Below are positions 1 to 5,681 of a DNA stretch of 25,901 nt, in pieces (within the stretch, counting starts at the first letter, position 1; every line of letters begins with the position of its first letter). The notes beneath the pieces are model-generated. The model was not told the DNA's origin, ran no database searches, and was given only the letters and a program-made list of their open reading frames with translations. This stretch comes from a virus. The position numbers and the translations under genes were made by a program. The DNA is taken from the IMG/VR virus record IMGVR_UViG_3300046321_000041, positions 1 to 25,901 of that record. One strand, 5' to 3'.

Positions 1-371
1 CCCTTGGGTACAAAAACACAACCCAATCTGTTGCGGACAATGTAGATGCTGACGAACGGTATATCCAGCAGATAGACCGTGGCGGCTCATTGGTAGTTAT
101 CAACGAATCCGGCCTCTACGCCCTCGTTTTACGCAGCCGCAAGCCCGAAGCCCGCAAATTCGCCAAATGGGTGACCAGCGAGGTTTTGCCAAGCATTCGT
201 AAAACTGGCAGCTACACCCAAAACGAGCGCCAGCAGACATTGAATCAAATTGTCGCGCAGCTTACCGAGCAGCTAAAGACGCAAGGCGGATACCCCGTAG
301 AGATTTTCATCCCACTGTGGCAGGCCATCAATGAAAAGCTGGTCATGTCGAGAAGGGTTGCACATGGCTGA
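1..371 (+). CDS. BRO-N domain (antirepressor-type) protein, 5'-truncated by window edge
   Basis: The reading frame is open from base 3 and enters from outside the window, so the true start is not visible. The visible part begins inside a BRO-N domain. It carries a YKNTTQSVADNVD-like segment, then the typical end of the fold: a segment reading NESGLYALVLRS, followed by KPEARKFAKWVTSEVLPSIRKTG. In phages this domain is found in antirepressors and other DNA-binding regulators. About 55 residues follow the domain; they are polar, resemble a helical tail (QTLNQIVAQLTEQL) and match no effector domain I know. An internal TTG at base 90 could be mistaken for the start, but the domain clearly begins upstream of it. 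The end overlaps the next gene by 8 bases. The domain call is strong; whether it acts as an antirepressor is inferred from the family. Confidence 0.85.
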   Translation, partial: LGYKNTTQSVADNVDADERYIQQIDRGGSLVVINESGLYALVLRSRKPEARKFAKWVTSEVLPSIRKTGSYTQNERQQTLNQIVAQLTEQLKTQGGYPVEIFIPLWQAINEKLVMSRRVAHG

Positions 372-900
372 AACCCTAAAACTCAAATGCTGGGAGCCGG
401 TTTTGAATAAACCAATCGACCATATACGCCTTTTGACGGTTTTAAAGTATGACGCATCTAAAGGTATTTTTTGCTGGATTAAATCGCCAAATCCAATGGT
501 TAAAGCCGGCTCAGAGGCTGGAAGTACAGGAGTGCACAACGATGGTTATAAAAAAATCAAACTAGATAAAGTTTTTTATTCCGCACATAGGCTTGCATGG
601 TTTTATGTTTTTGGGGTTTGGCCAACAGGACAAATCGACCATATTAACGGGAATCGCCTAGACAACAGAATTGAAAATTTAAGAGATGTCCCGAAACAAA
701 TAAATTCTGAAAACACTAGAAAAGCAAGGTCAGATTCATTAAGTGGAATCCAAGGCGTTGCTGCACATGGTCTGCGCTGGAAGGCAGCCATAACAGTAAA
801 TGGGAAAAAGAGACACCTAGGAGTTTTTAAAACTCAAGATGCAGCACATGAGGCATATATTTTCGCAAAAAGAAAATTTCATACAGGGTGCACTTTATGA
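364..900 (+). CDS. HNH endonuclease with AP2 DNA-binding domain (homing-endonuclease type)
   Basis: A 178-residue protein. Residues about 60-115 form an HNH_3-type nuclease: SAHRLAWFYVFG, then IDHINGNRLDNRIENLR with the D92-H93 pair and the conserved N residues. Residues about 128-175 form an AP2-type DNA-binding domain (RWKAAITVNGKKRHLGVFKT, then AAHEAY). This HNH-AP2 pairing is typical of free-standing homing endonucleases that invade phage genomes. I chose the ATG at 364, preceded by AGAAGGG, over an upstream in-frame ATG at 331 that would overlap the BRO gene by about 40 bases. The gene is visibly richer in A and T than its neighbours, which suggests recent arrival. It still overlaps both flanking genes (8 bases upstream, ATGA downstream), so it is translated within the operon. 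Confidence 0.88.
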   Translation: MAETLKLKCWEPVLNKPIDHIRLLTVLKYDASKGIFCWIKSPNPMVKAGSEAGSTGVHNDGYKKIKLDKVFYSAHRLAWFYVFGVWPTGQIDHINGNRLDNRIENLRDVPKQINSENTRKARSDSLSGIQGVAAHGLRWKAAITVNGKKRHLGVFKTQDAAHEAYIFAKRKFHTGCTL

Positions 901-1346
901 CAAGTATTTCAATACGTTGCTTTAATCCAGTGCAAGGCTACAAAGCATTCACAGGTGCATGGCCTTGGCTGAAATCCATGCTTATAGCCGGTCATCGCAT
1001 CAATGTGATTTTTAAGACGGAAACCCGATCAATTGCGCAAAACGATTTGATGTGGTCATGCCTCACTGACTTGTCAAAACAGGTTAAGTGGTTTGGAAAG
1101 TATCTAACGCCTGAAGGCTGGAAGGACTTTATCACCGGCCATTTAGAAGGCCAAGATTTAGTCCCAAACATGGACGGCACGGGCTTTATCAGCATTGGAC
1201 GGGGAAAAAGCACAAGCAAGATGACGATTAAAGAAATGACCGCCGTGATTGAGCTTTGCCATGCTTTTGGCGCTGAAAACAATGTGAACTGGTCGCCTAC
1301 ATCTTTGGGGCGCGATGTTATGGATTTGGAGAGGTTAGCAGCATGA
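897..1346 (+). CDS. ninB: NinB family recombination protein
   Basis: A 149-residue protein matching the NinB family of lambdoid phages (lambda Orf). That protein binds single-stranded DNA and host SSB and helps recombination by the RecBCD/RecF pathways or the phage's own. Family features seen: TRSIAQNDLMW at about residues 43-53, TDLSKQV, a Trp-rich middle (LTPEGWKDFITGHL), and the C-terminal block TSKMTIKEMTAVIEL followed by HAFGAE and VNW (about residues 105-135). The ATG at 897 overlaps the stop of the HNH gene (ATGA) and has AGGG upstream; an in-frame ATG at 888 lies inside the HNH gene and is less likely. Position in an operon with a Ref-like nuclease and RusA resembles the lambda nin region. 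Confidence 0.9.
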   Translation: MTSISIRCFNPVQGYKAFTGAWPWLKSMLIAGHRINVIFKTETRSIAQNDLMWSCLTDLSKQVKWFGKYLTPEGWKDFITGHLEGQDLVPNMDGTGFISIGRGKSTSKMTIKEMTAVIELCHAFGAENNVNWSPTSLGRDVMDLERLAA

Positions 1347-1822
1347 GCGCTAGATTATCCGTATTAAAAGCCTCTTTAGTAAAAAAAGAGAAATTGCGCG
1401 ACACCAAAATAAATACTCACTTTGAAACTATTAAAAAAACCAACGGCCAGCCATTAAACGACAAGCGCGACGGGCATAAAACTTTAGCAAAATGGGATAA
1501 GCAAAACGATGCAATACGCAGCATCAATGAAAGCATTGAGCGCACAAAAGCGGCAATTTTGCGTGAGGAATCAGCTGTAAATAGAGTAGCAAGCGTGGAT
1601 TTGCCGGATTGCATACAACGCGCAATTACAGATAAAAGAATCACCCAATGGCGTAAATTTCCTAATCGGTTTTTTGTAACTGGTGTCGATAACGGGCGCA
1701 TCATTTTTGAAGACGGCATCTTAAAACACGCTTATTTGCGTGATGTGTCAAAAGATCAATATCCGACATTTAGAGATACGTTCAATGCTCTAAATACTGA
1801 ACTGCGTGGGGTGACAGCTTGA
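1343..1822 (+). CDS. Hypothetical phage protein with N-terminal helical region
   Basis: A 159-residue protein that I do not recognise. The first 75 residues are Lys/Glu/Arg-rich and look like two long helices that may form a coiled coil (SVLKASLVKKEKLRDTKI, then NDAIRSINESIERTKAAIL). The C-terminal half is more globular, with aromatic and basic patches (RITQWRKFPNRFFV; KDQYPTFRDTFNALN). The ATG overlaps the end of ninB by 4 bases and is preceded by GAGAGG at good spacing. The gene sits between two recombination genes and ends in a TTGA overlap with the next, so it is part of the same transcript. There is no basis for a function. Confidence 0.75.
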   Translation: MSARLSVLKASLVKKEKLRDTKINTHFETIKKTNGQPLNDKRDGHKTLAKWDKQNDAIRSINESIERTKAAILREESAVNRVASVDLPDCIQRAITDKRITQWRKFPNRFFVTGVDNGRIIFEDGILKHAYLRDVSKDQYPTFRDTFNALNTELRGVTA

Positions 1823-2088
1823 AGTCAATTCTAAACAGCAGCCAAGGCGCATTACTAGCCAGTCAAGACCGCATTTACAACTGGCTTGACACGCAGCTAT
1901 CAATTGCACGGCATTACGGCGGTATCAACATTCAAGGCGTGGGTTATGTGATCGACGACACCTACAAAGGCCACTCGAACAAAGCGCCATTGGTGAAAGA
2001 AACTGTGCTGAAAGCTGAGAAAAAAGCAGCTAAGGAGGCAAATATTGCAGAAAACATGCAAAAAACACAGGAAGAGAGCTTGTTTTGA
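1819..2088 (+). CDS. Hypothetical small phage protein (TTG start)
   Basis: An 89-residue protein with no recognised family. The N-terminal two thirds look compact (DRIYNWLDTQLSIARHYGG, then VGYVIDDTY). The last 25 residues are a Lys/Ala/Glu-rich helix with a polar tail. The only reasonable start is TTG at 1819, which overlaps the preceding stop (TTGA) and has GGGG seven bases upstream. The next gene starts on the last base of its stop codon (TGATG). The operon position supports translation even though the start codon is rare. Confidence 0.65.
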   Translation: MKSILNSSQGALLASQDRIYNWLDTQLSIARHYGGINIQGVGYVIDDTYKGHSNKAPLVKETVLKAEKKAAKEANIAENMQKTQEESLF

Positions 2089-2429
2089 TGACCTACCCAA
2101 ACAAAAAAGAAACCATGCTTCGCTTGGAGCAATGGAAGCAACAGCACGACGACCTAGAAGCCGTATTTGCAGCCATGAAGCCATCGCTCGGATGCCTAGC
2201 AAACAGCCCACTATTTGAGAGCGCATGGCGAACTTTTGAAGCGTATACAAAAACATTGGTCGAACTTTTAGGCGCGACCGGCTGGCCTGATGACTGGTTG
2301 ACCTGGTACGCCTACGAGAACGATATGGGCGCGCGCGGGCACGAGGCGGGGTATGACGGCAAGCTCAAGAAAATCAAAAATCTAAATGATTTGTACGGGC
2401 TGATTGTGCAGGGGAGGGCGCGAGGATGA
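2088..2429 (+). CDS. Hypothetical phage protein, Trp-rich
   Basis: A 113-residue acidic protein. It has a helical N-terminal half (KKETMLRLEQWKQQHDDLEAV) and a C-terminal half containing GWPDDWLTWYAYENDMG, a tryptophan/aromatic cluster seen in many small phage proteins of unknown role. I place the start at ATG 2088, which shares a base with the previous stop, rather than at the adjacent TTG at 2085. GGAAGAG lies upstream, slightly far. It overlaps the Ref-like nuclease gene by 4 bases. No function is assigned. Confidence 0.7.
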   Translation: MTYPNKKETMLRLEQWKQQHDDLEAVFAAMKPSLGCLANSPLFESAWRTFEAYTKTLVELLGATGWPDDWLTWYAYENDMGARGHEAGYDGKLKKIKNLNDLYGLIVQGRARG

Positions 2430-2701
2430 CCATCGCAGAAAAACGCCACAAAAACGCCGTAGCCGCACTGGGTTGCATTTTGTGCCTACGCATGGGCTAC
2501 GAAGACACCCCAGCGGAATTGCACCACCTACGTTCTGGCGGCTGGGGACGTGGCGGGTACATGACGCTTATCCCGCTTTGCCCGACGCACCACCGTGGCA
2601 ATGACGGTATTCATGGCATGGGAACCCGCGCATTTGAAAAGCACTATGGGGTGACACAGCAAGAATTGCTAGATAAGACATTAGAAATGATAGCAGCATA
2701 G
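2426..2701 (+). CDS. Ref-like RecA-dependent nuclease (recombination enhancement family)
   Basis: A 91-residue metal-binding nuclease resembling the C-terminal catalytic part of phage P1 Ref, which cuts DNA in a RecA-filament-dependent way. Visible residues: C17-x2-C20, the HHLRSG segment at H33-H34, then GWGRGG, then C52-x2-H55-H56-RG and H63 in GIHGMG. These are the expected metal and HNH-like active-site positions. P1 Ref has a long N-terminal extension that is absent here, as in many short phage homologues. The start is ATG 2426 with a strong GGGAGGG upstream; it overlaps the preceding gene by 4 bases. A 39-base gap separates it from rusA. Its neighbours NinB and RusA support a role in phage recombination. 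Confidence 0.85.
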   Translation: MTIAEKRHKNAVAALGCILCLRMGYEDTPAELHHLRSGGWGRGGYMTLIPLCPTHHRGNDGIHGMGTRAFEKHYGVTQQELLDKTLEMIAA

Positions 2702-2740
2702 GCAATAAATACGCCGACCATAACCAGAATTAATAAAAAA

Positions 2741-3112
2741 ATGACCATTACCATACATCTACCGTTCCCAAACGGGAAACTCAGCCCAAACCGTGCCAAG
2801 GGCATGCATTGGGGCGCGACCAGCTCGCTCAAAGGCCGTCAGTTTGACGATGCTTACACACTGACGCACCAAGCCGTTGCCAATATCCCAATGGGTAAAT
2901 GGACACCGCTTACAGGTCAAATCCCGTTGACTGTGACATTTTGCGAGCCTGACAAGCGCCTGCGCGACTTGGATAACTTGCTGGCAGCGGCCAAAAGCGC
3001 CATCGACGGCATTGCCACGGCCTTGACAGTCAACGACAAGCACTTTTCACCCATCACCATCAAGCGCGGCGCGGTAGTCAAGGGTGGGTCAATGATTGTG
3101 GAGGTGGCATGA
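2741..3112 (+). CDS. rusA: RusA family Holliday junction resolvase
   Basis: A 123-residue protein of the RusA family, dimeric metal-dependent endonucleases that cut four-way DNA junctions. Family landmarks: N-terminal PFPNGKLSPNR, then the acidic catalytic cluster in RDLDNLLAAAKSAIDG (D76, D78) and a third Asp in VNDKHF (D99). Length matches E. coli RusA (about 120). The start at 2741 has no clear Shine-Dalgarno sequence; the 39 bases before it are A/T-rich (AATTAATAAAAAA). It could be translated weakly, by an AT-rich enhancer, or after read-through from upstream. It overlaps the next gene by 4 bases. Confidence 0.93.
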   Translation: MTITIHLPFPNGKLSPNRAKGMHWGATSSLKGRQFDDAYTLTHQAVANIPMGKWTPLTGQIPLTVTFCEPDKRLRDLDNLLAAAKSAIDGIATALTVNDKHFSPITIKRGAVVKGGSMIVEVA

Positions 3113-3585
3113 AAAAGCATCAAAAAAAACGCCAATATACGATGATGGACGTGCTTTTAGCTAGCCCAACCAATCAAATGCCAGTAGCCAAGCAAATCTA
3201 CCAATTGGATTTGATGCGCAAAGGCTTAAACGCATTGGAAAAGAGCGACAGCCCGACAGCCGAGCATTGGCGCTGTGTGTCAGATGCCATCAATCTGCTG
3301 GAAACCATGCTTGAAATGGGTTTGATTGAGGATACCGAGGGTCTACTCAAAGATGCTGTATTTGCTATGGGCGAAGCTGGCGCACGCGCTATGAAGGGTA
3401 AAGCTATCAGGCTATCAGGCAAGGGTATTCAGGCTTGCAGGGCAGTATTGGACGACTACGCCGCAGTGATGAAAGCATTGCCAGAGCGCACCATGATTAA
3501 AGCCTACATGAAAACCGAGAAAAGGATCAGCGACATTGTTGCTGGACGGTCTAGGGTGCACGATGTTGCGGTGGTGGCGATATGA
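3109..3585 (+). CDS. Hypothetical phage protein, mainly helical
   Basis: A 158-residue protein, basic at its N-terminus (MKKHQKKRQY) and then almost entirely predicted helix. It has regularly placed Leu and Met residues (LLETMLEMGLIEDTEGLL; ACRAVLDDYAAVMKAL). Such proteins occur downstream of rusA in many phages but I know of no demonstrated function. Start ATG 3109 overlaps rusA (ATGA) and has a very good GGAGGTGG upstream. It ends in a 4-base overlap with the next small gene. It could be a regulator or replication accessory protein; this is not supported further. Confidence 0.7.
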   Translation: MKKHQKKRQYTMMDVLLASPTNQMPVAKQIYQLDLMRKGLNALEKSDSPTAEHWRCVSDAINLLETMLEMGLIEDTEGLLKDAVFAMGEAGARAMKGKAIRLSGKGIQACRAVLDDYAAVMKALPERTMIKAYMKTEKRISDIVAGRSRVHDVAVVAI

Positions 3586-3779
3586 AAAGCTCCAGAGAGA
3601 TAGCAGACTTGGTGATTGCGCACGTAAATCGCAACCCATGCGTGACAAAAAAAGAAATATGTTTCGCAGTAAGAATCACACCCGACCAATTCCAAGCTGC
3701 TACGCCGTACATCAAATCTAAGTGTGAGCGGGTAAAGACAGAGTGGTATACGAAATTACAAAAATTAGAGCTTGAGTAA
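3582..3779 (+). CDS. Small helix-turn-helix-like phage protein
   Basis: A 65-residue basic protein. Residues 4-50 read like a compact three-helix DNA-binding unit (REIADLVIAHVNRNPCVTKK, then an EICFAVRITPDQFQAATPYI segment). This matches the pattern of winged-helix domains with a conserved turn after TKKEI. The assignment is by eye and tentative. It starts at ATG 3582, overlapping the previous stop by 4 bases, and is the last gene before the promoter-bearing gap at 3780-3842. It may be a small transcriptional regulator. Confidence 0.6.
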   Translation: MKSSREIADLVIAHVNRNPCVTKKEICFAVRITPDQFQAATPYIKSKCERVKTEWYTKLQKLELE

Positions 3780-3801
3780 ATTTTTTAAACAAAAGTATAG
3801 T
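3772..3801 (+). promoter_or_regulatory. Candidate sigma70-type promoter for the 3843 gene
   Basis: TTGAGT (3772-3777) and TATAGT (3796-3801) are separated by 18 bases. They match the -35 and -10 consensus at 4/6 and 5/6 positions, in an A/T-rich gap after the early operon. The -35 overlaps the last codons of the preceding gene. A start near 3808 would give a leader of about 35 bases containing AAGGA before ATG 3843. Confidence 0.5.
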
Positions 3802-3805
3802 AAAA

Positions 3806-3820
3806 TTCAGCAAAGCTGAA
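3806..3820 (+). promoter_or_regulatory. Short dyad TTCAGC-AAA-GCTGAA at the expected transcription start
   Basis: A perfect 6-base inverted repeat around AAA lies a few bases downstream of the candidate -10 box. It could be an operator bound by a dimeric regulator, possibly the helix-turn-helix protein encoded next (autoregulation), or a small 5' hairpin in the transcript. It lacks a T-run on the + strand, so it is not a terminator for the upstream operon. Confidence 0.35.
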
Positions 3821-3842
3821 AAGTAAAAAAAAGGATACTTGC

Positions 3843-4202
3843 ATGGTCGCATTAACCAAATCTCAGAGAGTGCTGCAAGCCATCAAAGAGCTGCAAAATG
3901 CAGGTAAACGAGCGCACCGTCAAACGCTGGCCGATGCCATGGGTGAGCCGCTAGGCATTATTGATGATCACATCAAGGTACTGATAGAAAATGGCGAGAT
4001 CAAGCGCGCAGAGCTTGGAGTGGTTGAAACCATCAAGGCATGGCGAAAAGACCAGCCAATATCTGTAACCCACCTAGAAGAAGGCGAAGTATTGGTTGAG
4101 AAAGGTGACGTCAAGATTGACTTCACGCCGTCAGAGTGGCGCAAGCTGGGTAACTTGGCCATGGGGTCATCATTGGCGTTTAGTTTGGGGGTGAAGGGGT
4201 GA
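3843..4202 (+). CDS. Helix-turn-helix (winged-helix-like) DNA-binding phage protein
   Basis: A 119-residue protein. Residues about 7-55 form a helix-turn-helix resembling bacterial winged helices: SQRVLQAIKELQNAGKRAHR, QTLADAMGEPLGIIDDHIKV, then LIENGEIKRAELGVVE. The C-terminal part (about 65-105) contains a short beta-rich stretch (EGEVLVEKGDVKIDFTPSEW) and no recognised domain. Its start has a good AAGGA eight bases upstream, and it has its own candidate promoter. Lying just before the packaging genes, it occupies the place where many phages encode their late-gene regulator. I infer that it could be that regulator, without direct evidence. It overlaps the next gene by 4 bases. Confidence 0.75.
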   Translation: MVALTKSQRVLQAIKELQNAGKRAHRQTLADAMGEPLGIIDDHIKVLIENGEIKRAELGVVETIKAWRKDQPISVTHLEEGEVLVEKGDVKIDFTPSEWRKLGNLAMGSSLAFSLGVKG

Positions 4203-4483
4203 GCCATCCATTCGCTAAAGACGTTACTATTAACGGAGTAACTAGACAAGTTATTTTCTGCACTCAATCGCACACAGTGGGAGACATGTTAACCATAACG
4301 CTACACTCTAACTTGTACCCGATGCACGGAACAATATCTGCAGAGTGGGAACTAGAAGCAGAAGGTGATTTAGCGCCAACAGCAAAAGCGGTATATACGC
4401 CTTCTGAGAGTATCTTTAAGAATACTTGGTGTTTAGGTGATTCCGAACTTGCTGAAGCCAAGACTATTGGGGAGAATGGATGA
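4199..4483 (+). CDS. Hypothetical small phage protein (GTG start)
   Basis: A 94-residue protein predicted to be mainly beta-strand (DVTINGVTRQVIFCTQSHTV, then MLTITLHSN, then ISAEWELEAEGDL). I do not recognise a family. The GTG start at 4199 overlaps the preceding stop (GTGA) and has GGGGG seven bases upstream, which supports it. It ends with another 4-base overlap onto a 54-residue gene. Confidence 0.65.
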   Translation: MSHPFAKDVTINGVTRQVIFCTQSHTVGDMLTITLHSNLYPMHGTISAEWELEAEGDLAPTAKAVYTPSESIFKNTWCLGDSELAEAKTIGENG

Positions 4484-4644
4484 AGCCCAATTCATTCGAC
4501 CCAGATACATGCAAAGAAGTAACCGGTGATACTCGGACAAGAAAAATTGAGGCAAGAGCACGCGCCGATGCAGATATGGGGAAATTTGACCCACCAGCAG
4601 AAGTATTAGGCGGCAGTTACTGGTCACAAGTCTGTATGCGGTAG
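4480..4644 (+). CDS. Very small hypothetical phage protein (54 residues)
   Basis: ATG at 4480 overlaps the preceding stop (ATGA), has GGGGAG five bases upstream, and runs 54 codons to TAG at 4642-4644. The product begins MKPNSFDPDTCKE, has a basic helix (TRTRKIEARARADAD) and ends SYWSQVCMR. The overlap and ribosome-binding site match those of its neighbours, which is the main reason to accept it. It is below the usual size cut-off of gene finders. Function unknown. Confidence 0.55.
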   Translation: MKPNSFDPDTCKEVTGDTRTRKIEARARADADMGKFDPPAEVLGGSYWSQVCMR

Positions 4645-4741
4645 TGGAGCGACTTGCTGGGCATACGGGGAGAGGATTGTTGAGAGTATTCGGGCGTTGC
4701 CTCTTTAACATTACTCCACTAAGCGATAATTCCAAACCTTT
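4645..4741 (+). other. 97-base gap with possible -10 box
   Basis: No gene is seen. GATAAT (4725-4730) is one base from the -10 consensus and lies 11 bases before ATG 4742, but no convincing -35 is at the right distance. The gene that follows has no Shine-Dalgarno sequence. ACTCCACTAAG at 4713 faintly resembles the conserved box described at 4959, but differs at several bases and lacks the second block. Confidence 0.3.
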
Positions 4742-5035
4742 ATGCAATGCAAAGACATCCCTGATCTGCCAATACTAGAGTTTTTGGCAAAGAGCTTGGG
4801 CGTGTGGCATAACTGGTCAGAAGGTCACGAGCGAGATGTTGGGCACTTCATGCCAGCAGAAACGCCTAGAAAGCTGGTGCTTGCCAAGATGCGTGGCTTG
4901 ATGCGGCGTGGGTTGGTAGATGGCTGCGGTTGCGGGTGTCGCGGTGACTTTGAAATTACCCCAGTAGGGTTAGACCACATGAGACAATTTCGGCATCATC
5001 CAAAGGATGACCGACAAACCCACCAAGAAGACTAA
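4742..5035 (+). CDS. Hypothetical phage protein with Cys-rich CGCGC segment
   Basis: A 97-residue protein. It starts like many small phage proteins (DIPDLPILEFL), has a predicted helical core (PRKLVLAKMRGLMRRGLV), then DGCGCGCRGDFEIT with Cys62, Cys64 and Cys66. The layout (helix, recognition-like helix, Cys loop, beta hairpin with DFEITPVGL) looks like a small winged-helix unit, a familiar kind of conserved phage hypothetical found just before terminase genes. There is no Shine-Dalgarno sequence before ATG 4742. Its 3' end overlaps the small-terminase start by 29 bases and carries the two-block DNA element, so the same bases serve coding and probably regulation. Confidence 0.7.
   Translation: MQCKDIPDLPILEFLAKSLGVWHNWSEGHERDVGHFMPAETPRKLVLAKMRGLMRRGLVDGCGCGCRGDFEITPVGLDHMRQFRHHPKDDRQTHQED
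4959..4999 (+). promoter_or_regulatory. Two-block element, copy 1 (before small terminase)
   Basis: CCCCAGTAGGGTT (4959-4971), then 20 bases, then GGCATCAT (4992-4999). The ATG of the small terminase follows 7 bases later. The same arrangement is found at 16442 and 21426. The first block is a dyad, ACCC-N5-GGGT. CATCAT could act as a -10 hexamer, which would put the dyad near -42 and transcription start at about the ATG. It lies within the coding sequence of the preceding gene. Confidence 0.6.
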
Positions 5036-5681
5036 GACTATCCCAACCAAAGGGAAAGCTGCGCCAGTAAAGATCCGTACAGATTGGGAAGCTGTAGAGC
5101 GTGATTACCGAACAGCTAAGTTCACCCTAATAGAATTAGCGGCAAAGTATGCTTGTACACATCAGGCAATTGGCAATCAAATCAAGCGCCACAAGTGGAC
5201 GCAAGACCTTTCCATTGCTATCAAGCAAGCAACTGACGCGAAGCTTGTCAACGATTTAGTTGCCAAAGAAGTTGCCAAAGGTGGACAAGAAGTTGCCAAC
5301 ACGGTTTTAATGGCCGCTGAAATCAATACGCAGGTTATCTTAGGTCACAGAACTGGCCTCAAGCGCATCACAAAAATTCAGCAGAAGCTACTCGACCAGA
5401 TAGAGCAAGCAGCATCGAATCTGCCCGAATTGGAGGAAGTGATCGAGATGATCCGCAACCCAGACGAGAACGGCACAGACAAAGCCAACGACCAAATGCG
5501 CAAGGCCATGAGTCGCAGCTCTTTGGTTGATGACCTCAAGAAGCTATCCGAGATTGACGAGAAGGTTCGTAAGGGTGAACGTGAGGCTTTCAATCTCAAT
5601 GCAGAGCAAACTCCCGACAGCGAAATCACATCATTGCTCAAGTCACTGGGTTCACGTTCAGCGTTTCAAGTAGTCAAATGA
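5007..5681 (+). CDS. terS: Terminase small subunit (probable)
   Basis: A 224-residue protein immediately before the large terminase, overlapping it by 4 bases. Residues about 26-64 form a helix-turn-helix (DWEAVERDYRTAKFTLIELA, then AKYACTHQAIGNQIKRHKW), the DNA-recognition part of many small terminases. The middle (about 85-150) is a long helical region fit for oligomerisation, and an acidic/basic tail follows that probably contacts the large subunit. The first 24 residues are Lys/Thr/Pro-rich and probably disordered. ATG 5007 is the only ATG before residue 100. The AAAGG before it touches the start codon and is too close to act as a normal Shine-Dalgarno site. The family call rests on position plus fold. 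Confidence 0.82.
   Translation: MTDKPTKKTKTIPTKGKAAPVKIRTDWEAVERDYRTAKFTLIELAAKYACTHQAIGNQIKRHKWTQDLSIAIKQATDAKLVNDLVAKEVAKGGQEVANTVLMAAEINTQVILGHRTGLKRITKIQQKLLDQIEQAASNLPELEEVIEMIRNPDENGTDKANDQMRKAMSRSSLVDDLKKLSEIDEKVRKGEREAFNLNAEQTPDSEITSLLKSLGSRSAFQVVK

Noticed and set aside
2702-2740. Promoter before rusA
   Set aside because: The gap is A/T-rich, but no -35 and -10 pair with sensible spacing is visible; rusA is more simply read as part of the upstream operon.
4713-4726. ACTCCACTAAGCGA as a further copy of the first block
   Set aside because: Five or so of 14 bases differ, the GGGTT half-site is missing and no second block follows at 20 bases.
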